A DNA stretch of 64,000 nt from Flammeovirga sp. SJP92 (GTDB lineage: Bacteria; Bacteroidota; Bacteroidia; Cytophagales; Flammeovirgaceae): assembly GCF_001583495.1 (NCBI RefSeq), contig NZ_LQAQ01000014.1:1-64000 (forward strand), in the 5' to 3' direction. The notes under the pieces are model-generated. The model was not told the origin of the DNA and ran no database searches. It worked only from the letters and a program-made list of their open reading frames with translations. The translations under genes were made by a program, and so were the position numbers. This document shows, piece after piece, positions 55,315 through 64,000 of the stretch (within the stretch, counting starts at the first letter, position 1; every line of letters starts with the position of its first letter).

Positions 55315-56649
55315 TTACCCTACCTCTCCTATTTCTTCTGTTTTATATTCCTTTTGAGAAAAAATAAAATACAAATAACTTCCTCCAAGAATAGCGAAGA
55401 AAATCATAGCTAAAGTAAAATTGTAATAGGTCATGGATAATATTGAAACTGTTGCAATAATTAGTGCTATAGCTGGAAAAAATGGATACAAAGGTACTTT
55501 ATAAGATCTTTCTAGTTCTAGTTCATTTCTTCGTAAAGCGAATAAACTCAGCATAGAAATAATATACAATGTTAAAGCCCCAAAACATGCTATAGTAATA
55601 ATTTCTCCAGTTTTCCCAGTAAAAAGAGCCACTATTCCAATACACATATTGATGATCAAGGCATTGGTGGGTGTCTTATATTTTGAATGTACTTTACCCA
55701 ATTGTTTTGGTGCATAGCCTACCCTCCCAAACTCAAAAGTAGATCGGCCTGCCGCCAAAATAATTCCATGAAAAGAGGCTATCAACCCTAACAAACCAAT
55801 ACCTATTAAAAATTTATATAGAAAATGCCCTTCACTTACTACCTGCCCTAAGGCTAATGGCAAAGGAGAATCTGATGCGATAGAAGAACCTGAAGGGTAA
55901 ACTATTTTTTCCCAGCCTCCTACACCAACAGCAGACAAAAATGTGAGCACGCATAAAAATACCAAAGTTGCAATTGCAGAACCAAAGCCTAAATAAATAC
56001 TCTTTTGTGGATTTTTCGTTTCTTCAGCAACGTTTGCAATTCCTTCAATGGCAAGGAAAAACCAAATGGCAAAAGGAATTGCAGCAAATACGCCTTCATA
56101 TCCAAATGGCAAGGCATTCATTTGTAGGTTTTGAACTTCAAAGTGGGGAAGTGTGAATCCTGCAAACAAAAGTAGCTCAAATACAGCCAAAATAGTTATA
56201 ATCAACTCAAAAGAAGCTGCTAAATGGACTCCAAAAATATTGATGGCAGTAAAGATAAAATAAGCTCCAATGGAAAAATATATAACGTCAATTTCGGGAT
56301 ATAATAAATGGAGATATGCACCAATAGCAGCCGCAATTGCAGGAGGAGCAAAAATGAATTCGATGTTTTGAGCCATACCTCCAATAAATCCAAAATGTTT
56401 CCCTAAACCTCTATGTGCGTATTCAAAGGCTCCTCCTGCCTTCGGAATAGCACAAGCCAATTCTGTATACGAAAGCGTAAAAGTCACATACATAATAATG
56501 ATAAAAAAAGTGGCGATAGCTAAACCTAATGTTCCTCCTTCGGCTAATCCTAAATTCCAGCCGAAATACATTCCTGATATAACATAACCGACTCCTAGGC
56601 CCCATAGCATTAAGGGAGTTAGTGTTTTGGATAATTGTGAGTTGCTCAT
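55315..56649 (-). CDS. APC-family amino-acid/amine permease, ethanolamine permease-like
   Basis: A 444-residue, 12-helix transporter. The first helices (LWGLGVGYVISGMYFGWNLG, then AEGGTLGLAIATF) and the segment ELACAIPKAGGAFEYAHRGL are close to the ethanolamine permease (Eat) subfamily. Later motifs are EGIANVAEETKNPQKSIYLG and GRSTFEFGRVGYAPK. It would import ethanolamine or a related amine with protons. No eut genes are near, so substrate remains open. It is a single leftward gene, about 120 bp behind the acyl-CoA synthetase terminator. Confidence 0.8.
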   Translation of the reverse strand: MSNSQLSKTLTPLMLWGLGVGYVISGMYFGWNLGLAEGGTLGLAIATFFIIIMYVTFTLSYTELACAIPKAGGAFEYAHRGLGKHFGFIGGMAQNIEFIFAPPAIAAAIGAYLHLLYPEIDVIYFSIGAYFIFTAINIFGVHLAASFELIITILAVFELLLFAGFTLPHFEVQNLQMNALPFGYEGVFAAIPFAIWFFLAIEGIANVAEETKNPQKSIYLGFGSAIATLVFLCVLTFLSAVGVGGWEKIVYPSGSSIASDSPLPLALGQVVSEGHFLYKFLIGIGLLGLIASFHGIILAAGRSTFEFGRVGYAPKQLGKVHSKYKTPTNALIINMCIGIVALFTGKTGEIITIACFGALTLYIISMLSLFALRRNELELERSYKVPLYPFFPAIALIIATVSILSMTYYNFTLAMIFFAILGGSYLYFIFSQKEYKTEEIGEVG

Positions 56650-56728
56650 TTGAAATAGTTATTAATGCATATTTCTATCAAATCCTTAAGATTTTGTTAA
56701 TATGCCTTCGTTCAATAAAAAAATAAAA

Positions 56729-56752
56729 AGCCCCACACAAGTATGAGGCTTA
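56729..56752 (-). terminator. terminator of the acyl-CoA synthetase gene
   Basis: On the minus strand AAGCCTCATAC pairs (with G-U pairs) with GTGTGGGGCTT and is followed by TTTATTTTTTT. Confidence 0.65.
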
Positions 56753-56772
56753 TAAAAAGGGTGAATATAATA

Positions 56773-58413
56773 CTATTCGAAAATTACAGTTTCGGTTTCT
56801 TCAAACCATTGACCGTAATAAGGACTATGTATTTTTTCTAAATGGTTTCTCTTCAACTTCAATGTTGGCGTCAATAAACCATTGTCAATTGTCCAATCTT
56901 CTTTCATCACAATAGCTTTAGCTACTTTTTCATAATTTGGAAGATTTTCGTTCAAGTCTTTTAATGAACCTTTAATGGAAGTTCTTAAAGCGTCTTGAGA
57001 AAGTTCTTTACCCACTTCAGAAGGAACAATTAGAGCAATTGGCTGAGGAATACCCGTTCCAACTACACAAACCTGTTCAATATTTGCATTATCTGATAAT
57101 GGCAATTCAAGGTGGTTAGGAGATATATATTTTCCTTTATCCGTTTTGAATTGATCTTTTACTCTACCAACAATCGATAGGTATCCATCATGATCATATT
57201 CACCTAAATCACCCGTTCTCAAATAACCTTCATCATCAAACAGTTCTTTTGTTTTCTCTTCATCATTGTAGTAACCAAGCGTCAAACAATCACTCAGCAA
57301 GCAAACTTCACCTTCTGGCGAAAGCTTGGTTTTTATATGGTCATACTTCTGCCCTACAGTACCAATTTTGTTCATACCAGGAAAGTTCATATGGGACACA
57401 CAAATATCTTCTGACATACCATAACCTTGATTTACATCAATACCCAGTTTCTTAAACCACTCTTGCAGGTCTGGAGAAATTGGTGCTGCACCAGAAATTA
57501 CAGAAACAGCTTCTTGGAAGCCCAAAGCTGAGATAATTTTCTTTTTAATGACATTGTTGATAATTGGTATCTTAAGCAATAAGTCTAATCTACTTTGAGG
57601 CATTTTCTTTAAAATACTCTCTTGGAATTTCTGAAAAATTCTCGGTACTGCGAAGAACATATGTGGCTTTGCTTCAGCCAAATTTGCAGGGAAAGATTCC
57701 AAAGACTCAGGAAAAGCAATGCTACCACCTAGATAAACTCCAATGAATTCGTATGCAGCTCTTTCAGCAATATGCGCCAATGATAAGAAAGCAAAAAATC
57801 TTGGATGTCTTGGCAACGTAAAATGGTGTTCAAACTCTGAAACAGCAAATTCTACACTTCCATAGCTATGCATCACTCCCTTCGGATTGCCTGTTGTACC
57901 TGATGTATACAAGATAGTCATCAGGTCATCTTTGGCAGGCTTATAAACATCTTGAATAGGCGCTGATTTTTCAATCATTTTATCCCATCCATGTTCTTCA
58001 TTTACACCATGCATCTCTATTCCTATCTTAGGAATACCTTGTATACCTTCCTTTTGCGATGCATAATCATCCAATTTACCAACAAAAATGGCTTTGGAAC
58101 CACTATGTTCCAATATCAATTTAATTGTAGCCTTATCAGTAGTAGGGTAAATTGGAATACTTACACAGCCTGCCATTAATATAGCTAAATCGGCCATGAT
58201 CCAATGAGAACAGTTTTTTGATAAAATTGCCACATGGCTTCCCTTTTCAATTCCCATTTCCTGTATAGCAGTCGCCATTCTTCTGATCTGATCAGCGGCT
58301 TCCTGATAAGATAATGTTATTTTTCTGCCATGAATATTTTGATGCAAAAAAGGTTGATTAGGTGTCTCCTTTTCCCATTTCTGGAAAGCATCCAAAACAG
58401 ATATAAAGCCCAT
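56773..58413 (-). CDS. long-chain fatty-acid--CoA ligase (AMP-binding)
   Basis: A 546-residue adenylate-forming enzyme. P-loop TILYTSGTTGNPKGVM (166-181), then NQGYGMSED, the nucleotide-binding YLRTGDLGEYDHDGYLSIVG (about 395-415), the hinge RVKDQFKTDKGKYISP, and a C-terminal lysine. It activates fatty acids to acyl-AMP and acyl-CoA at the membrane. It is shorter than the usual 590-600 residues of Bacteroidota FadD-like enzymes, but all core motifs are present. Single gene. Confidence 0.9.
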   Translation of the reverse strand: MGFISVLDAFQKWEKETPNQPFLHQNIHGRKITLSYQEAADQIRRMATAIQEMGIEKGSHVAILSKNCSHWIMADLAILMAGCVSIPIYPTTDKATIKLILEHSGSKAIFVGKLDDYASQKEGIQGIPKIGIEMHGVNEEHGWDKMIEKSAPIQDVYKPAKDDLMTILYTSGTTGNPKGVMHSYGSVEFAVSEFEHHFTLPRHPRFFAFLSLAHIAERAAYEFIGVYLGGSIAFPESLESFPANLAEAKPHMFFAVPRIFQKFQESILKKMPQSRLDLLLKIPIINNVIKKKIISALGFQEAVSVISGAAPISPDLQEWFKKLGIDVNQGYGMSEDICVSHMNFPGMNKIGTVGQKYDHIKTKLSPEGEVCLLSDCLTLGYYNDEEKTKELFDDEGYLRTGDLGEYDHDGYLSIVGRVKDQFKTDKGKYISPNHLELPLSDNANIEQVCVVGTGIPQPIALIVPSEVGKELSQDALRTSIKGSLKDLNENLPNYEKVAKAIVMKEDWTIDNGLLTPTLKLKRNHLEKIHSPYYGQWFEETETVIFE

Positions 58414-58507
58414 AGTTATGTTTCTATTTAAATGTTTCAGTTCGGATATTAATGAATAGTAAGTATAATAAAATTGCTAATATTTAATAACATTAACAAA
58501 TCATTTT

Positions 58508-61500
58508 CTAGAATAATGCAATTAAGTTCATACTTCCTATGTGTACACTGTTAGAATTTTCTGATTTTCGTCCATCATACTGAACTCTTAACTGCATACC
58601 ATTAAACAAACTTTGAGTCCAAGAGACATTCCATTTTAAATTCACACCCTCATTCAGTGCATCAAGCATTTCATATCCTATGGCAGAATTAGGATCTCCA
58701 TCATAGTTTTGGAAAATAGCAGAGAATCTTCCTGTAATTGTAAATAATGATGCTTTATTCCATTTTGCCTCAAAAGAAGCTTCCTGAATTTGAGAAGATT
58801 CTTGATTTGTTTCTGGGTTGAGTTCTCCTAATTTTCTCTTTATGCTATAACCTAATGAATAACGCATAAAAATAGAAGGCTGAAATGAAATAGACGGAGT
58901 CATTCCCACCTCATTGATATTGTAATTTCTATCTTCTAAATAATCTGAACCAGAATTTATCATTCTTTGGTACCCTTCTAACTTCAATGTCAATAGCTTA
59001 GTCACATTTACCCTTCCACCAAGAGTATAACGAATATCCTGTCTTACTTCCCGTCCTTGTGTGAGTAATTGTGTATTTTCAAGGGATATAATTCTAAAAT
59101 CAGCACCATAAAATGGATTGTTTCTATTGAAAAATAAGGTATTTCTAAATGCATAATTATAAGCCAGCATTTCTTCTTCTGTTACACTTCCAGGAAATGG
59201 AGAATACCTACCCCAAATATCGTCTGTTAAACTTTTTTTATCGACCAATAAAGACGCATTATTAGAGAACTTTGACACCATCTTTTTCAGTGCCTCTTTC
59301 TTCTGCCACTTATTAGGGGCCTTTAGGTTCAACCTCAAATTTAAAGTAGATCTATAGGCAGGTATATAATCATCTGTCGGTGTATAAAATCTAGCGTATT
59401 GTCTCTCATCAGGGTTCTGAGCTAAAAAGAACTCATTTTGATCTTGAATTCCATCTCCATTCAAATCTCTCCAAGTATGTGTACCTCTTCCATCTTCTAC
59501 CCTAACATACACAAACTCCCTCAACAATTCTCTGGAAGATGAAATAGTATATGTACCATTTAATTTGCCTATACCTTGACCAAAGTTTACGCCTCCTACC
59601 AAACGTCCTTGAATAGATTCCTCATCAGATGGTTCACTTGCAAAATAATCCGTCCATTTCCGATAAGTTGCTCCCAATTGAATGTTTCCTCTCCTTCCTG
59701 ATTTCCCTACATTCAATTGATACGTATTAGAGATAGTTTGCAGTTCCATTTTTCCATTTCGTGGAGCTTTATCTTCTCTGTAAGAATAATTAAAGTTGAA
59801 ATTCCAATTCAAGCTATCACCACTTTTCAAATAAGCTTCATGCTCTTCAAAGTTCATCCATGAATAAACTATAGAATCGGTACCCATTAATTTTGTAGAC
59901 TGCTGATCCAATTTGTAATTATAACCGGGTATTAGTATTTCACCTTTATAAAAAACACCTCCATTCAATCTTAACCAATCTGCCTTTTGATTTTCATTCA
60001 GCAATTGAGAATTCATATTAAATAAATCTCCTACAGCATTGAATTTACCAATATGATATTTCAAATGAGTGTCATGTTGATATCCACTAATGGCATCTTC
60101 TCTCTCTCTTTGAGCAAAAATATAACTTATATTTCTATCCTTTTTATCTTTTAAAGCTAAACCTCCTTCGATATAAATTTCTTCTCCCTCTGGCAAATCT
60201 TCATAATTCAAAGCCCAATTTCTATCAAATTCAACGCTCCTAAATCGATCAATACTACTAAAATCTTTTCCTATCTGCATCAATGAAGCATGTGTAGACA
60301 AAAGGTACCGTTCGCCTAAAGGACGTTCTTGTGATTGGATTCCAAAGTTTAATGCACTTCCCTTATTATTCCCGTTATCCATCACAGAAAACAAATTAAT
60401 GTCCTGGTTAGAAAAAGCTCCCTCAAAAGAAATTGTTTCATAATTGGTTACTTTATAACTACCTCCAGCAGTGATCATTTGTTTACTATTTGGAGCCTCA
60501 AGTCTCCTCACAGGCAAATAGCGTCCTTGACGAACACCATTTTCAGGTGAAACCCATTTATAATACCTTCCAAAAGAGGTCACTTCATCTAAAATATAAT
60601 CTCCATTACCTTGACCAACATCAGAAAATCCAGCGGTATATAAAGGTGTATCATCAAAATTTGCTCGCCTCAAACACAAAACACTCTCTCCTCCAAGCGT
60701 AACTGTATCAACTTCAGTATATAAAATTCTATTAGGATCAAATTCCGAAACGGTATCAATAGCCGGAACTATTGCATTCTGAAGGCTATCTCCTATTCCA
60801 GCTAACACTCTTTTTTCATCATCTGATAATGAAAAAAACAGACTACTATTTCTATCATCTTTCTCCTGATAAAAATTGAAAAAAGCATCCCATTTTTGTC
60901 CAGACATATAATGACTACCCTCAGTAATTGTACGGCTATAATACTGTGTAGCATATTCATAATCTATTCTTATTCGAGTATATTGGGTGATTAACACCTT
61001 TTCTGTAAAAGTAATTTCAGCTAAATTATAATCAATCACATAGTCTGCATCAAACCCTCTTCCCATCAATTTACCATCAATATATACCTTCTCTGAATTT
61101 GCAATGACTACTATATTACTCTCACCATTAGGCCCCCTTAATCGATAAGGTCCCAAAACTCCATCAATAGGAGCTATTTGAGCAGAATAAAATTGTCCCT
61201 TTGCCACAGATATTCCTCCTTTTGTAACACTTTTCACCTTAGTTGAATCATCACCCAGCATAATTTTAGCTTGAGCACCTTGCACATTTTTATAATACCT
61301 AAGGAATACACTAGGATTATTTTTCATCACAATATCACCCGCAGACAATTGAGCATTTCTGTGAGCCAATTCTATATATACCCTATCAAAATCTTGTATC
61401 TGTTGTGTATTTCCTTCTGGCTGAAAAGGCAAATCCTGATCCGTCAATATTGCAGTCAACTGTACATCATCAGTGATATTTCCTTGTAATTGAAGGTTCA

Positions 61501-61996
61501 TAGCAGAATTTACAAATACATCCTGAGAATTACCCATTGAAATCCCTCTTGAAATACTCCCTGTCTTCTCTATATTTGGTGCACTAAACAGTTCCTCTTT
61601 TTTTTGTTTTTCTTCTATCTCAAGAATGTATCTCTCATTTTTTTTAGCAAGCCCATAACCTCCAGATTGATAAAGTTCTTGTGAACGGTGTTGAAAACCA
61701 CTAAATAGTTGAGATGGATAGATTCGATATTCAATTAAAGCTTTTATGGAAGAATCTTTTAACTTTTCTCCGTTTACATGAAATAGATGAATAAAATTAT
61801 CTTCACCTAAGTTGAACTTTAAATCTAAATGCTCTGGAGTTGTTTTTATGATACGAACTGAAGACTGGAATATAGTATTTGAATCCAAATATACACTATC
61901 ACTACCCACCCACTTCTGTTTTAAAAGGGTGGTTTGTGCAAAAATGGCATCTGAAGAAATAAAACAGAGAAGGATTAATAAAATTCTATATAACAA
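58508..61996 (-). CDS. large outer-membrane beta-barrel-like protein conserved in Bacteroidota, function unknown
   Basis: A 1162-residue exported protein. The start is TTG at 61996: AAGGA lies 5 bases upstream, an in-frame stop lies just before it, and it gives a clean signal peptide (LYRILLILLCFISSDAIFAQ). The N-terminal part (130-370) holds a conserved block: GSISRGISMGNSQDVFVNSA, DQDLPFQPEGNTQQIQDFDR, GPYRLRGPNGESNIVVIANS, then EKVYIDGKLMGRG. The remainder is alternating beta strands rich in aromatic residues (LNLRLNLK, SFQPSIFMRYSLGYS), as in outer-membrane barrels. It carries an EF-hand-like calcium loop (DLNGDGIQDQNE). I know this as a conserved Bacteroidota family without assigned function. 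It is divergent from the exopolysaccharide export genes. Confidence 0.65.
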   Translation of the reverse strand: MLYRILLILLCFISSDAIFAQTTLLKQKWVGSDSVYLDSNTIFQSSVRIIKTTPEHLDLKFNLGEDNFIHLFHVNGEKLKDSSIKALIEYRIYPSQLFSGFQHRSQELYQSGGYGLAKKNERYILEIEEKQKKEELFSAPNIEKTGSISRGISMGNSQDVFVNSAMNLQLQGNITDDVQLTAILTDQDLPFQPEGNTQQIQDFDRVYIELAHRNAQLSAGDIVMKNNPSVFLRYYKNVQGAQAKIMLGDDSTKVKSVTKGGISVAKGQFYSAQIAPIDGVLGPYRLRGPNGESNIVVIANSEKVYIDGKLMGRGFDADYVIDYNLAEITFTEKVLITQYTRIRIDYEYATQYYSRTITEGSHYMSGQKWDAFFNFYQEKDDRNSSLFFSLSDDEKRVLAGIGDSLQNAIVPAIDTVSEFDPNRILYTEVDTVTLGGESVLCLRRANFDDTPLYTAGFSDVGQGNGDYILDEVTSFGRYYKWVSPENGVRQGRYLPVRRLEAPNSKQMITAGGSYKVTNYETISFEGAFSNQDINLFSVMDNGNNKGSALNFGIQSQERPLGERYLLSTHASLMQIGKDFSSIDRFRSVEFDRNWALNYEDLPEGEEIYIEGGLALKDKKDRNISYIFAQREREDAISGYQHDTHLKYHIGKFNAVGDLFNMNSQLLNENQKADWLRLNGGVFYKGEILIPGYNYKLDQQSTKLMGTDSIVYSWMNFEEHEAYLKSGDSLNWNFNFNYSYREDKAPRNGKMELQTISNTYQLNVGKSGRRGNIQLGATYRKWTDYFASEPSDEESIQGRLVGGVNFGQGIGKLNGTYTISSSRELLREFVYVRVEDGRGTHTWRDLNGDGIQDQNEFFLAQNPDERQYARFYTPTDDYIPAYRSTLNLRLNLKAPNKWQKKEALKKMVSKFSNNASLLVDKKSLTDDIWGRYSPFPGSVTEEEMLAYNYAFRNTLFFNRNNPFYGADFRIISLENTQLLTQGREVRQDIRYTLGGRVNVTKLLTLKLEGYQRMINSGSDYLEDRNYNINEVGMTPSISFQPSIFMRYSLGYSIKRKLGELNPETNQESSQIQEASFEAKWNKASLFTITGRFSAIFQNYDGDPNSAIGYEMLDALNEGVNLKWNVSWTQSLFNGMQLRVQYDGRKSENSNSVHIGSMNLIALF

Positions 61997-62442
61997 AATT
62001 CCTTTTCAATATTAAATGGTATTGGAGTATAAAGTTTAGAAAAAACGATCATTCAAAGATAGAAAAAATACAAGATTCAAAAAAAGTCCAAATTATTGTC
62101 AAAACAAGGTTTCTTAATACATTTTAAGCAGAAAACTTAAAGCAACATTAATTCAAAGTATTGTACAAAATTATTTTTTTTGGATATATTGCAGCTTAAA
62201 TAATAGAAACGATTAAAATATCTAATAAAAATAAACTGTAAACGAGCTTTTTGATTTCATTTCATAAAAACTGGATTATTCTTTGATTACTATATTGTAT
62301 AATCAGTCATAAAGTAAATTTTATGAAAATTATATCCAATATTGTAACTTTGGACTATTCTTAAAAGCTCTCAGTTAACATATTGTTTTATCACTTTTCA
62401 GAGACAAAAACTTTTTGGATTAACTTTTTAAATTACAAACAC
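61997..62442. other. 446-bp divergent control region
   Basis: It lies between the large outer-membrane protein gene and the exopolysaccharide export operon and should hold promoters for both. Apart from the candidate promoter at 62320-62352 I see no gene, hairpin or repeat. Confidence 0.4.
62320..62352 (+). promoter_or_regulatory. candidate promoter of the exopolysaccharide export operon
   Basis: TAACTTTG (62345-62352) is an excellent Bacteroidota -7 element, but the -33 region (TTTTATG) is poor. Transcription would start near 62358, which leaves too little leader for the TTG at 62383 but fits a start at 62443. Confidence 0.45.
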
Positions 62443-63258
62443 TTGAATTCCAAGAAACTTTTATATTTTTTAGTAGGACTTACCCTTTGCGTAAGCAGCT
62501 GTGTTTCAAACAAGAAATTAACTTACTTAAAACACGAAGGAGAGCTTCAAGAAGAAGTTGTTTATGACTCAATATACAGAACAACTCCAACGGTTCCTTT
62601 AGCCTTGAATACTTTACGACCTTTTGATCAAATTCTTGTAGAAGTTAAAACAGTAACTCCCCCCGAATATAACCCATTTGCATATGTTGAAAGTATTGCT
62701 GGAAATAATGTAGCCAATATTCAACATCCAGAACAAGGTAGCTTATTAGGATATACAATTAATGAAGAAGGCAATGTTGACTTACCTTTAATAGGAAATA
62801 TTAAGTTAGCAGGTCTAACTTTTTCACAAGCTGAATTCAAAATAAAAGAAATACTCGATGATATGATGGATAACCCTGCTGTAAGGATTAAGTTATTAAA
62901 CTTCAGGTATTCAATTTTAGGAGAAGTAACGAGACCTGGCATTTATGGCACTTTCAGTAGAGAAATGTCAATATTAGAAGCTGTTGCAAAAGCCGGTGGA
63001 ATAAAAGAATTTGGAGATAGAGCTAAGGTTAAACTACTAAGAAAAAATGGTGTAACTATGGAAACAATCTATCTCAATCTAAATGATGAAAAATTTGTAA
63101 ATAGTCCTTATTATTACTTACAACAGGAAGATGTTTTAGTAATACTCCCATTAAAAAGAAGACCTACTTTAGAATATGTCCAAAAAAACGTATCTATCGT
63201 AGCCTCAATAACAGCAGCACTTGTCTCTATTGTTACCCTAATTACTGTTAATCGATAA
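62443..63258 (+). CDS. polysaccharide export lipoprotein, Wza-like
   Basis: The frame is open from TTG at 62383, but a lipoprotein signal fits best from the TTG at 62443 (LNSKKLLYFLVGLTLCVSSC), giving 272 residues. The mature protein has the Poly_export domain (about 45-150: RPFDQILVEVKTV, YTINEEGNVDLPLIGNIKLA), a SLBB domain (SILGEVTRPGIYGTFSREMS, then AVAKAGGIKEFGDRAKVKLL) and a C-terminal hydrophobic helix (VASITAALVSIVTLITV). Wza-type proteins form the outer-membrane channel for capsule or exopolysaccharide. A Wzc-like gene follows after 7 bp. Start uncertain. Confidence 0.85.
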   Translation: MNSKKLLYFLVGLTLCVSSCVSNKKLTYLKHEGELQEEVVYDSIYRTTPTVPLALNTLRPFDQILVEVKTVTPPEYNPFAYVESIAGNNVANIQHPEQGSLLGYTINEEGNVDLPLIGNIKLAGLTFSQAEFKIKEILDDMMDNPAVRIKLLNFRYSILGEVTRPGIYGTFSREMSILEAVAKAGGIKEFGDRAKVKLLRKNGVTMETIYLNLNDEKFVNSPYYYLQQEDVLVILPLKRRPTLEYVQKNVSIVASITAALVSIVTLITVNR

Positions 63259-63265
63259 AAATATC

Positions 63266-64000
63266 ATGCTTAAGGATAAAGATAATTATTACAATAAGAT
63301 ACAATCAGACCCCGAGGATAAAGCAATCCAAGATTTCAAGAAATGGTTTTATTTGTGTTTGGAACAGTGGAAATGGATCATTTTATCAATTTCAATCGGA
63401 TTGACTGCATCAATCCTAGTAAGTTTATATCAAACAAACCGTTGGTCTGTTACTACAGAACTTGTAAAAAAAAGTACTGAAAGGAAAAGTAATTCAACTG
63501 ATTTTATGTCAATGCTACCTATTGATGCAATGGGAGCTGAATTCAGTAAGATAAACTTAGAATATGAAAAACGATATTTTACATCTAATGAAGTATTGTA
63601 TAACCTAATCGACAAACTTAATTTGAATATTCATTATTATGACATAAAAGTTATTAAAGTTACAGAACTCTACAAAAACAGACCTTTTAGTATAATTTAT
63701 GATAAAGAATCCACATGGACTCCTTTCAATGAAAATATTAACTTGATACCCTTAGAAGGTTTTAAAGAATTTCAACTTATTGTTGACAGTGATACTTCTG
63801 CTATATTTTTTGAAGGTAAAACATTCAAATTCTCTAAAAAATATAATATCAATGGATTTATTTTTAAAGTTGTAAAAGAAGATATTTCTTTTGAGAACTT
63901 TAATGGACTCTCGTTCATAATAAACACCAACATTTTAGAATTAAGGAATTTAAGAAAAAAAATCTCTTTCAATGTTTTGGGTGAAAAAAACACTGATCTT
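63266..64000 (+). CDS. exopolysaccharide co-polymerase / Wzc-like tyrosine kinase, 5' part, cut by the window end
   Basis: The frame opens with ATG at 63266 and stays open for 245 codons to the window edge. The N-terminus has a charged start, FKKWFYLCLEQWKWIILSIS then a membrane helix, and a long periplasmic region (EKRYFTSNEVLYNLIDKLNL). This matches the Wzz/Wzc chain-length domain. The second helix and the kinase domain would lie beyond the window. With the Wza-like gene 7 bp upstream, it would control polysaccharide polymerisation and export. Confidence 0.75.
   Translation, partial: MLKDKDNYYNKIQSDPEDKAIQDFKKWFYLCLEQWKWIILSISIGLTASILVSLYQTNRWSVTTELVKKSTERKSNSTDFMSMLPIDAMGAEFSKINLEYEKRYFTSNEVLYNLIDKLNLNIHYYDIKVIKVTELYKNRPFSIIYDKESTWTPFNENINLIPLEGFKEFQLIVDSDTSAIFFEGKTFKFSKKYNINGFIFKVVKEDISFENFNGLSFIINTNILELRNLRKKISFNVLGEKNTDL

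Overview
The window is a piece of chromosome from an AT-rich member of the Bacteroidota, most likely a marine Cytophagales of the Flammeovirga type (inference). The reasons are type IX secretion (T9SS) sorting domains on a chitinase and on a 3240-residue surface protein, a PorE-like OmpA protein, the sigma54 activator / LptE / TPR / SecG gene order, weak Shine-Dalgarno signals, and promoter elements of the Bacteroidota form TTTG...TANNTTTG. No tRNA, rRNA, CRISPR array or intact insertion sequence was recognised.

Positions 1-9420 look like part of an integrated mobile element or accessory island. Almost all its genes lie on the minus strand. From right to left they are an XRE-type regulator (8923-9420, plus strand) facing a minus-strand promoter, a three-gene membrane/secreted operon (6847-8732), two small unknown genes separated by TGTGTA-rich repeat arrays, a TOPRIM primase with four iteron-like repeats just upstream of its start, a two-gene ATPase + HNH nuclease cassette resembling Septu (PtuA/PtuB) anti-phage defence (1356-4035), and small unknown genes. 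No integrase or relaxase is visible; the island continues to the left.

Positions 9550-25400 are core-like. They hold an envelope-biogenesis cluster (sigma54 activator, LptE, TPR protein, SecG), a DUF1761 membrane protein, an amidohydrolase lipoprotein, a two-catalytic-domain T9SS chitinase, an ArsO-like flavoprotein, and an operon of a split 5'-nucleotidase with a BCCT transporter. Positions 25658-37951 hold the giant T9SS-exported leucine-rich-repeat protein and a PorE-like TPR / propeller / OmpA protein, with a 46-residue peptide gene between them on the other strand.

Positions 38019-50236 carry an HldD-type epimerase, cytochrome bd oxidase (cydA-cydB), a CBS protein, a LytS/LytR-type two-component pair, and a divergent RND efflux operon (adaptor, pump, TolC-like channel). 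Positions 50507-64000 carry TspO, a cysteine-patterned lipoprotein, a MATE exporter, a Nudix hydrolase, a small secreted protein, an ethanolamine-type permease, a long-chain acyl-CoA synthetase, a large outer-membrane protein of unknown function, and the start of an exopolysaccharide export operon (Wza-like lipoprotein and a truncated Wzc-like gene).

The most interesting unexplained signals are two copies, about 34 kb apart and inverted, of an array of four 23-bp units placed in two convergent intergenic regions; a 22-bp quasi-palindrome found upstream of arsO, on the TolC stop codon and as a degenerate inverted pair near 51.1 kb; the repeat arrays around the island's primase; and the Septu-like cassette.
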